From Welwitschia mirabilis (Eukaryota > Gnetophyta > Gnetopsida > Welwitschiales), in assembly GCA_051453625.1 (NCBI GenBank), contig JBOZIK010000001.1:219026677-219056225 (forward strand): a stretch of DNA of 29,549 bases, in the 5' to 3' direction. The notes beneath the pieces were generated by a model. That model was not told where the DNA came from. It ran no database searches and saw only the letters and a list, made by a program, of their open reading frames with translations. Shown here piece by piece: positions 10,240-17,529 of this stretch. The position numbers and the translations under genes are program-made. The stretch's first letter is position 1. Each line of letters starts with the position of its first letter.

Positions 10240-11240
10240 AATAATAACTAAGCCCCTAGCCCTGATGGTTGGCCAGTTAAACTTTTCAATTCCTACTTAT
10301 CCATCTCAGGGGATAACCTTCACGATGTAATGCATGAAGTCTTCCACAATAAATAAATTATTAGGGAGACAAACATAACTAGGGTGGTACTCATACCAAA
10401 AAAAATAAATGCTCGCAAACCAAAGGATTTCAGGCCTCTAAGTGTTTATAATATCATTTATAGAATTTTTGCGAAAATTATAGTTGCCAGAATCACCTCG
10501 TGCTTCTCAATGTGATTTCAGAGAACCAAGTTGGCTTCATCTGATCTAGGTATATCCAATACCAAATACTCTTGACTTATAAGATTATTTACTCTGTTAA
10601 AAAATACAGATTTCCACTTCTTATTCCTAAATTAGATATTGCTAAAGCTTACGATTCTGTTAGTTGATAAGCTTTAGGGTGTATTCTTAGGAAAATAGAT
10701 TTGTCTCAAGATATTATTAATTTTTGGCTAGACATATAGGTTTCTGCTGAATTTAGTATGGAGGTCAACAATCATAAATCAAATTTCTTCTTAGTAGGAG
10801 TAGGGTTGAGACAAGGGGATCCCCTATCCCCATACCTTTTTCTGTTTGTGATAAATGTATTACAGGTTTTCTTAAAAAGGAATGGAGTTATAGGAATCAG
10901 AATTAAAGGCTAAATCTTTCTCAATAATCACTATGTAAACAACATCATTATCATAACCAAGGCATCATGTCAGCAACTAAAAGCAATTAAAAATGCAATT
11001 AACATCTTTGTAGAGGCAACAAAGTTACACACTAACTAGAACTAGTCAAGAATACACAATTTAGGCAGAAAATGTATTAGAAAGGGCGAAATAGCCCAAA
11101 TCCTTAGTAGAAAGTTAGGAGATCTATAGGATATCTACTGGGTAACCATCTTCGAAATTGGCATAAGACAGATACCTAGAATTACATCTTAGAATCCATC
11201 CAAAGGCGGTGCAGCTCATGGTAAAACAACTTTCTCTTCT
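10240..11240 (+). pseudogene. LINE-A ORF2 reverse transcriptase
   Basis: The RT motifs occur in order. SPDG (degenerate GPDG) is near 10260. VVLIPKK precedes KDFRPLSVYNIIYRIFAKI at about 10384-10480. A one-base frameshift near 10500 is followed by ISENQVGF. Motif A is KLDIAKAYDSV (10629-10661), with the catalytic Asp kept. Motif B is GLRQGDPLSPYLFLFVI (10803-10853). Motif C is HYVNN at 10929-10943, where the family has (F/Y)ADD, so both catalytic aspartates are Asn. From GCAGACGACACC every change to GTAAACAACATC is a C-to-T or G-to-A transition. This enzyme cannot be active. Later thumb-region homology is weaker and frameshifted. Confidence 0.9.
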
Positions 11241-11757
11241 CAAAGGCTAAAATCATTCTCATAAGCTCTTACTTAATCTCCTCTTTTTGGTACATAACTT
11301 TCACTATCGCCTCCTCAAGAAATATCATACAAAAAATCAATAGTATCTTAAAGGATTTTATTTGGTTAAGAGGAAAGGATCACCACCGAATTCATCTCTG
11401 TAAATGAAAGACTATTACCCATCCAAAGGAATCAAGAGGTTGGGAATTCAGAAACCCAAGGATTATATCCTCACTGGAGCATATAGAATCTTAAAAAGAC
11501 TGTAAGAAGGAGGTCAGATCTGGTCTAATTTGATTAATTACAAACATAGAGAATGGACAATTGATCATGAAGAGTCTTATTTACGGAAACATCTCATTAA
11601 ATCTCGCTAACAACTCATGGACTTAGACATACGTCAGTCTAATTTAACCAAGCAAATCCTTTTAAAGAAGTATAGAAAACAGAATGCATACCAAAAGTGT
11701 TAGAAGGGATAAATTCCAAAAAGAATTAAGGTTTTTTTACTAGCTAAAAGACCACCA
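11241..11757 (+). pseudogene. LINE-A ORF2 thumb and connector region, badly decayed
   Basis: Short homologous-looking pieces occur in different frames, for example NSILKDFIWLRGKDHH-like sequence near 11340-11390 and KGIKRLGIQKPKDY near 11425-11465, which matches the plant-LINE region after the RT. Several indels prevent a single translation. Confidence 0.5.
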
Positions 11758-11875
11758 AAGAATTTTAACTAGAGAACAATTACTTAAAAGGGGATTCCAA
11801 GTAGACTCTAACTATCCCATCTGCCAGTCCAATCTAGAAACAATACAATATCTTTTTCATTAATGCATTTAGATT
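11758..11875 (+). pseudogene. LINE-A ORF2 C-terminal zinc-binding domain (zf-RVT)
   Basis: ILTREQLLKRGFQVDS (11761-11809) is followed by NYPICQSNLETIQYLFH, a stop, then Cys at 11864-11866. This is the zf-RVT pattern C-x2-C … E-T-x-x-H-L-F-x-x-C. The first Cys is Tyr (11813-11815) and the His is Tyr (11849-11851), each one transition from the ligand codon. In plant LINEs this domain normally ends, or nearly ends, ORF2. Confidence 0.8.
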
Positions 11876-11926
11876 AAAGAATTAATCTCCATAATGATGA
11901 AGTACTACCAAACCTGCAACACCCCT

Positions 11927-12761
11927 NNNNNNNNNNNNNNNNNNNNNNNNNNNNNNNNNNNNNNNNNNNNNNNNNNNNNNNNNNNNNNNNNNNNNNNNNN
12001 NNNNNNNNNNNNNNNNNNNNNNNNNNNNNNNNNNNNNNNNNNNNNNNNNNNNNNNNNNNNNNNNNNNNNNNNNNNNNNNNNNNNNNNNNNNNNNNNNNNN
12101 NNNNNNNNNNNNNNNNNNNNNNNNNNNNNNNNNNNNNNNNNNNNNNNNNNNNNNNNNNNNNNNNNNNNNNNNNNNNNNNNNNNNNNNNNNNNNNNNNNNN
12201 NNNNNNNNNNNNNNNNNNNNNNNNNNNNNNNNNNNNNNNNNNNNNNNNNNNNNNNNNNNNNNNNNNNNNNNNNNNNNNNNNNNNNNNNNNNNNNNNNNNN
12301 NNNNNNNNNNNNNNNNNNNNNNNNNNNNNNNNNNNNNNNNNNNNNNNNNNNNNNNNNNNNNNNNNNNNNNNNNNNNNNNNNNNNNNNNNNNNNNNNNNNN
12401 NNNNNNNNNNNNNNNNNNNNNNNNNNNNNNNNNNNNNNNNNNNNNNNNNNNNNNNNNNNNNNNNNNNNNNNNNNNNNNNNNNNNNNNNNNNNNNNNNNNN
12501 NNNNNNNNNNNNNNNNNNNNNNNNNNNNNNNNNNNNNNNNNNNNNNNNNNNNNNNNNNNNNNNNNNNNNNNNNNNNNNNNNNNNNNNNNNNNNNNNNNNN
12601 NNNNNNNNNNNNNNNNNNNNNNNNNNNNNNNNNNNNNNNNNNNNNNNNNNNNNNNNNNNNNNNNNNNNNNNNNNNNNNNNNNNNNNNNNNNNNNNNNNNN
12701 NNNNNNNNNNNNNNNNNNNNNNNNNNNNNNNNNNNNNNNNNNNNNNNNNNNNNNNNNNNNN
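11927..12761. other. Assembly gap (835 N) inside LINE-A
   Basis: It separates the zf-RVT domain from the unrecognised C-terminal domain and the J-domain, so their continuity in one ORF is not directly seen. Confidence 0.99.
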
Positions 12762-13070
12762 CCATGTGGAAGAAGAGGGCTATGCAAAGCTCTTCATTTC
12801 TTCCTCGATGGAGTTCCTAAACTGCCTAGTGGGCACATTAACAAGAAGTCACTACTGCCCCCTTGGAAACTAGGTGTAAAACTCGTGGACCATTACTTCA
12901 TCCAATTAGGAAATTACTCTAAGCTTTCAGGTATTCATTTTTTCTTCCTTAAAGCTCTTGACTTGGGATGTCAGGTAAACCTGCCATTCTTTTTCATTTA
13001 AGTTCTTAAACGGAAGAATTCCTTAAGGCATTTAGAATTAATATTGACTCTTTGGAGAGCAACACAAGAA
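12762..13070 (+). pseudogene. Unrecognised domain between the LINE-A zinc finger and J-domain
   Basis: From 12780 one frame reads LCKALHFFLDGVPKLPSGH, INKKSLLPPWKLGVKLVDHY, FIQLGNYSKLSGIHFFFLKA, then LDLGCQVNLPFFF. After a single stop it continues VLKRKNSLRHLELILTLWRA and TQEARVREAP. About 70 residues are uninterrupted, with alternating hydrophobic and aromatic residues suggesting a folded helical domain, followed by a charged helix and a proline-rich stretch. I do not recognise a family. Candidates are a capsid-like module of another element, an exotic C-terminal LINE domain, or a captured host domain. It lies in the same frame as the J-domain further on, but two apparent frame changes occur in between. 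Confidence 0.5.
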
Positions 13071-13590
13071 GCTAGGGTAAGAGAAGCCCCTCCCCTTTCC
13101 CCACCCCTTACCCCATTATTGTCCTCACTAGACTCCCTCTAAGAGAACCTCTAGAAGAAGAACCTCTTTTGAAATGAACCCTATTCTAGAGGAAACTGTT
13201 GTGGAAGGAAGCCCTAGCAAGAAAGGGGCGACTTCGTCCCCAGGTCANNNNNNNNNNNNNNNNNNNNNNNNNNNNNNNNNNNNNNNNNNNNNNNNNNNNN
13301 NNNNNNNNNNNNNNNNNNNNNNNNNNNNNNNNNNNNNNNNNNNNNNNGACTTCGTCCCCATGTCATTCAGGGGAGACGTCTTCATCCCTTGGCCCAACAG
13401 AAGATAACTGAGGAACATTACTTCAACAAAGCTCAGGAATCGACTTAAAATCAACCATCACTTAATACTCAGAAACCAGGTAGGCATGCTTAGCCCTCCT
13501 CTACTCCAGCCTCGACCCCTAGCTCTCCATAGAATTCCACTTCTAATTCTTCTTTAGTGGAAATCCAACCTCAACCTCAGGAGGACATCG
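13071..13590 (+). pseudogene. Ser/Thr/Pro-rich linker preceding the J-domain
   Basis: Low-complexity coding-like sequence: PPLSPPLTPLLSSLDSL, then EETVVEGSPSKKGATSSPG up to the 100-N gap, then TSSPCHSGETSSSLGPTEDN after it, then PSSTPASTPSSP and NSTSNSSLVEIQPQPQEDID leading into the J-domain. The composition is that of a disordered spacer. The 12-mer GACTTCGTCCCC occurs on both sides of the gap (13230-13241 and 13348-13359), with a diverged third copy, so the gap is probably a collapsed minisatellite encoding T-S-S-P units. Frame changes near 13150 and 13480 are needed. Confidence 0.5.
13248..13347. other. Assembly gap (100 N)
   Basis: Placeholder gap flanked on both sides by the same GACTTCGTCCCC repeat unit; the true size is unknown. 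Confidence 0.99.
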
Positions 13591-13592
13591 AC

Positions 13593-14006
13593 ATAAACGC
13601 AGCTAAACGGGAGGTGTTATTGGCAACCATTCAAGGGCTGAAGAGATGTCCCTTTATCATATTAGAGCTCTCTCACAGAGTCCTACCTTAAGCCATTAAG
13701 TCGAGCTACAGGAAGAAAGCTCTTCGTTTCCATCCAGACAAAAATCCAGTAGGTATAGAAGAGTTTAAGAAGATAAATCAAGTGTTTGAAGTTCTCTCTG
13801 ATGATTTGGATAGATTTCTTCTCGAACATAATCATGTAACATGTTCCCTTTTTGTAGAGGACTATAATCCTCTTCTTTCAGGTCTATTCCCCACTAAAAC
13901 TGAATTTTCTGTAACTTCTAGTCTTAAAGGGTGTTTTTGCCTAGTCTGTCAGCAGTACTATACTTTTTTTGGTCCGTTGTCTTTATGTTTTTGCTATACT
14001 AGATAG
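13593..14006 (+). pseudogene. J-domain (DnaJ/Hsp40-type) at the C-terminus of LINE-A
   Basis: The frame from 13593 reads INAAKREVLLATIQGLK, then RCPFIILELSHRVLP (helix I with an L-x-L turn), a stop TAA at 13689-13691 (probably CAA), then [19 protein letters not shown] (helix II and loop), [18 protein letters not shown] (helix III) and DLDRFLLE. The invariant HPD tripeptide, which stimulates Hsp70 ATPase, is intact at 13731-13739. So are the Y-R-K-x-A-L-x-x-H-P-D-K and F-K-x-I-N-x-x-x-E-V-L-S-D signatures. The frame stays open to the stop at 14004-14006, adding a Cys- and aromatic-rich tail of unknown nature ([15 protein letters not shown]). It lies inside the LINE-A target-site duplication, before the A-run. 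It could be a host exon or retrocopy captured by 3' transduction, a native domain of this LINE lineage, or a separate insertion joined in the gap. Confidence 0.8.
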
Positions 14007-14198
14007 GTAGATTCCCATGACTATATCGTCGAGGGATGCTTTCACCCCCATTTTGGTCTGTTTCTCAATTTCCTCTTTACCAGCTAGTAGACTACTTCCC
14101 TTTTATGAACAGTTTAATTGTCCTATTATTTCTATGCGTTTTTGCCCTTGATGTACAATTTCTAGTTTAATATACATACCTTTTTTCGGAAAAAAAAA
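14007..14198 (+). other. LINE-A 3' untranslated region and A-run
   Basis: Pyrimidine-rich sequence ends TTTAATATACATACCTTTTT, then CGG, then nine A (14190-14198). This is the style of plant LINE 3' ends, directly followed by the right target-site duplication. Confidence 0.6.
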
Positions 14199-14213
14199 TA
14201 GAATCATCAATGA
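14198..14213. repeat. Right copy of LINE-A target-site duplication
   Basis: ATAGAATCATCAATGA matches the left copy at 6700-6715 in 13 of 16 positions and sits immediately after the A-run. On the minus strand it falls in the LINE-B frame as FIDDSI. Confidence 0.65.
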
Positions 14214-14759
14214 AGGTTAACCCTCGGATGAAGGGAAGATGAGCGTTACATATAGCACAGGAAACCAGGAAGGTATGTGGGTAAATCCGTTCTTTTCTGG
14301 TTTGTAAAATCTGCAACACGGCTATAGGATTCTTCTGATGAAATATTAAAAGTATGATAATCTAAATTTTTTGCTAATTTAATTTCAATTTGATGTTTTG
14401 TTTTTTCACATTCTTTACCAAACCATTGCGTATAATTTCTAATCTTATAAGTACTTATATATCATTCAACTTCACTTGTATTTCTACTAGGTGTTAGCAT
14501 TGCGTTTCATTATGATTTAAGAATATTTCTACTTGTAGGATGGATGAACATTTTTTTCCAATAACATAAAAAGGCTTTTATTTTTAAACATTAAATGAAT
14601 TAGAATATGAATTAATGTTAACTTGCTCATTGAGATTTTAAAACAATAAAATAGAAATGTAAAACCCATCTAATCTATGAAAAATATGCTCCAATATTTT
14701 ATGATATTAAATGAAGTAAACTAATCCTCATTTAATTACTATAAAAAATTGAATTATCA

Positions 14760-15300
14760 TATAAAAGATGCAACTTTTCATTAAAATATGCTAGTGAACT
14801 TTTTTTAGGTAAGATATTTGAAAATCATTACCACATTTTATTAAAATTAGTTTCTAATATGTTTAACATTACAACCAAGAATTTAAGGGACATTTGTGAG
14901 AGAGATAAAGAGAAAGAAGATTTTCTCAATCCTTTCATCTTTCTTGAGAGTTGTTGAGAGCATACTTGTTAGAAATTCCAAAAATGTCAAGACCACTACA
15001 AAAAGTAGGCCAAATAAATTAGCCATAGAAATGAAATTCCAAATTCAAATGTTACCACTCCATTTTATGTATATTAAAATAGTTACTTCTCCTATACAAA
15101 ACTCATGATTAGTTAAGAAAACTATACCATTCTTTGTAATTTCTTTATGAATTAAAAAAAATTATTAGGAGCTGAAATTTTAATTTCTTGTAATAAGACA
15201 AAATTAGGAACTAATTACCAGTTTGAAAGAAAAGTGCCAACAATATTAGAATGGGGCCTCTTCATAAGGCTCCCAACATTCCATGAAAGTACCAATGTTA
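14760..15300 (-). pseudogene. LINE-B endonuclease (EEP) domain remnant
   Basis: The minus strand reads TLVLSWNVGSLMKRPHSN, then IVGTFLSNW, a stop, LVPNFVLLQEIKIS (15300-15165). This is the S-W-N-x-(R)-G-L start and Q-E metal site of LINE endonucleases. Further on, TTLKKDERIEKIFFLF and ILGCNVKHIRN near 14880 match the Y-A-P/ERxxFxxxF and L-G-D-F-N-x-I-R-N segments, with the catalytic GDFN degraded to GCNV. The final D-H region is not recognisable. Confidence 0.65.
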
Positions 15301-15739
15301 TTTCGAGGATAATAAGGTTCTTGTCTTGCATTTTAAACCATTTTCAAATTCACATTTCATATAGATAACAATAGTGAACCTATTATTTGAGAAAGTAGTA
15401 CTGAAACCAAAATTAATTAATGGTCGAACATTCAAAGGAGTACTAAATCTTATTAGACTTAAGTCTTTTTGTAAACATTGTTTTCTATTACATTGATCCA
15501 AACAATTCTTTGTGCACCTACATTTGAATTAATAATATTAGAATTTAAAAAAGAATTATTAGAAATCAACAAGAAAATAGTTCTTTAATCATTTCTTTTT
15601 TTTTTTTTTTGAAGTTAAGAAAGGAGTTAAAGGTTTCAATATCCCATTCAAGGTTGAGTAAAAAAATATCAAGGGCTAAAGAACTAGTAACATCTGTTTT
15701 CCCATCATGAGATTATTTTTCCTCCCAAACCTTTTTCTT

Positions 15740-16060
15740 ATTTATTACTAGATAATCATAAATCATATGACCCTCTCAATGACAATAGTGATAGAAACTT
15801 GCCATATCATAATGTGTAACTTTCTAAACATAAGTCACATGACTTGCCTTAAGTTCTAATTCTCTCTCCCTATGCTACATATTAATCTCTCCAAAGTAAT
15901 GTGTGCGAGGAGCATCATTAGGTGGTGAAGAGTTTTTGATTTCACAATTAAATTAATACCAACAATAATGCTTACTATTTGAAAAATGAGTGGAAGATTT
16001 CCAACTCAAGCTAGTAAGGAATTTTAGTATGCTCAAATGAATTGGAATCAAAATCTGGTG
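15740..16060 (-). pseudogene. LINE-B ORF1 remnant (DUF4283-like tail and broken zinc knuckle)
   Basis: The minus strand reads VGINLIVKSKTLHHLMMLLA and then HITLERLI, resembling the G-x-x-L-x-V-D … Y-A-R-x-x-V-E-x-D segment of plant LINE ORF1. It is followed by YHYCH-stop-EGHMIYDY at 15752-15793. The latter has CX2CX4HX4C spacing with the first and last Cys as Tyr, each a single G-to-A change (TGT to TAT). ORF1 would bind element RNA. The fragment is short and the call rests on spacing and order. Confidence 0.45.
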
Positions 16061-16260
16061 TCCATTTCTCAATGATAAGGACAACATAACAAGGATAAAA
16101 AACTCTTGTGTTTCAAGCAATAGTTACCATGGATGGATTTGAAAGCTCCACTAGTAGAAGGGATTTTAAAAAATATTGAGCATGAAACCATAATGTTTAT
16201 GGTTTAAAAATCGCATTCAATTTAGCTATAAAACTTTTTATTTAAGAGAGATTGCTAAAA

Positions 16261-17097
16261 TATAACAAGATGCAATATACTTTGATAACTACTTATAAAA
16301 ATTATTAGGTAAAACATAATCAAAAGCATTTCCATCATTTGTATTCCCAAACCATCAAAATAGTCTTCCTTCTTTGTCACTTACATTCTAATCTATTAGT
16401 ATCCCACCAACTAGATTACGACACCTTTACTAGATGTCGAATGTGAAACTTTTTTAGTAGTTGTACTTTCTTACCAAGAGTATAGCCCCCACGATTGCTA
16501 AAACATATGATATAATAGTATTGAGGGCCTCATAGGGTGTCAAGCAGGGCATCCAAAGATTCAAACCCATGGCCTCTTAGATAAAGGACAAGCGTCCCAA
16601 TAATTGGCCTATTAACAACTCACACACTATTGACTAATTGTTTGTAATTAAGATATCAATTTTATAAAAAAATTAATTATTAAAAATAATCTTTTAAAAA
16701 ATCATAGATTGTAATTGTACAAAATTTACTATAAACAATACGACTTATATTTATACTTTCCACTTGCCAATTTCTTGAAGCCATGTTTACATTAATAATC
16801 ATTTTTCCTACCACTTTTTAGATACCATTTAATAAAACTATATTACACCCACGGTAGTTATCAATTTATTTGGCTACATAAAAAGTACCTGAAATTACTA
16901 CTTCGCCTTGGAAGCAAACTACCGGATAATAACTTTAAAGCCGAACAAAATAAAATTTGATGGCCATCAAATACGCATCTGGATTCTTTGGAGCTTTGCT
17001 TGTTGCACAAGAGGAGAGGTAGAATAGCTTTGAGTAAGCCGGGCAAGCTTCGTCTTTAACGGATTCAACCCGAATGCTCGTACGTTACAGTTTTAGG
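16261..17097. other. Region upstream of YAE1, putative promoter and 5' end
   Basis: Apart from the SINE-like trace, the first 500 bases are AT-rich and featureless. From about 16880 the sequence becomes richer in GC and CpG (for example CCGGATAATAAC, TCGTACGTTACAG), which may mark the YAE1 transcription start. A small + strand ORF (MAIKYASGFFGALLVAQEER, about 16960-17022) would be an upstream ORF if transcription starts before it. No clear TATA box was identified. Confidence 0.35.
16550..16615 (-). repeat. tRNA-derived SINE-like trace
   Basis: The minus strand reads TAGGCCAATTATTGGGACGC, then TTGTCCTTTATCTAAGAGGCC, then ATGGGTTTGAATC. A D-arm-like CCAAT/ATTGG stem, an anticodon-arm-like stretch and a B box GGTTTGAATC (consensus GGTTCGANTCC, one transition off) appear in tRNA order and spacing. 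There is no intact acceptor stem, so it is not a functional tRNA. A SINE head or a tRNA pseudogene is most likely. Confidence 0.5.
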
Positions 17098-17504
17098 GTA
17101 AATTTTATTGCATTTTAGGTTCATCTGTGATTATATGATCGATTAGGATTATCGGGTGGGCCAAATTGCAGTTTCATAATTTTTCTCAATGTTACCATTT
17201 ACACAGACTAAATACTCTTCCATGCTATTCATACCTGACTTCAAGAATTCTAACTCAGTGTTGGGTTCACGTCTTCAATTTTTTCTCTTCCTTGTAAATG
17301 GCTTTTATTTTCATCCAATTTTTATTTGCCTTTAATGAACAATCCTAACAAAAACAGTCTTTCTTTTTCTAAGTTTTAAAAGTAAAATATCATTCAAAAG
17401 GCAGGGTTCAATGGCTTTTCATCTTTCTTTTAAGCTGGAGTTAGCCAATATCTTTTAGAGTGTTTTCTTCTCAATTTTCCCCCTTCCGTTTTATCTCCTG
17501 ACAG
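17098..17504 (+). other. Possible 5'UTR intron of YAE1
   Basis: AGG|GTAAAT at 17098 is a fair donor. The pyrimidine tract CCCCCTTCCGTTTTATCTCC followed by TGACAG ending at 17504 is an excellent acceptor. The resulting exon starts only 25 bases before the ATG. Plant housekeeping genes often have such leader introns. It is inferred from splice signals only. Confidence 0.4.
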
Positions 17505-17529
17505 GTTCTGTGATCCACATACAATTTAA

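Larger units (their letters stand above)
6716..14197 (+). mobile_element. LINE-A: L1-type non-LTR retrotransposon with a C-terminal J-domain, nested in LINE-B
   Basis: Order on the + strand: 5' untranslated region (6716-6945), ORF1 start (6946), N gap, DUF4283-like RNA-binding region (7994-8480), zinc knuckle (8536-8577), endonuclease (about 9003-9670), linker, reverse transcriptase (about 10240-11240), C-terminal zinc finger (11758-11875), N gap, unrecognised domain (12762-13070), Ser/Thr/Pro-rich linker (13070-13580), J-domain (13600-13830), 3' untranslated region and A-run (14190-14198). The target-site duplication at 6700-6715 and 14198-14213 bounds it at about 7.5 kb, including 1,924 N. 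Decay is mostly point mutation, with few indels (near 9100 and 10500). Everything up to the zinc finger is standard for plant L1; what follows is not. Confidence 0.85.
14198..16260 (-). mobile_element. LINE-B, 5' half: ORF1 and endonuclease remnants
   Basis: Minus-strand pieces occur in the order expected for an L1-type element: a DUF4283-like region (about 16050-15850), a degenerate zinc knuckle (15752-15793), the endonuclease (about 15300-14760), and the endonuclease-RT linker (about 14560-14320, with NYTQWFGKECEKTKHQIEIK resembling the conserved W-N-K-E-x-F-G region). From the GDxN-like site near 14880 to the GKAP box at 6519, skipping LINE-A, is about 285 codons, close to the normal spacing. 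This supports one element split by LINE-A. The right end is uncertain. Confidence 0.65.

Noticed and set aside
14319-14335. GGCTATAGGATTCTTC resembling GGCTATAGGATCTTC at 6697-6711, an alternative target-site duplication for LINE-A
   Set aside because: It would put about 120 bases of LINE-B-like linker inside LINE-A and is not next to the A-run. The 16-mer at 14198-14213 fits the tail and the LINE-B reading frame better.
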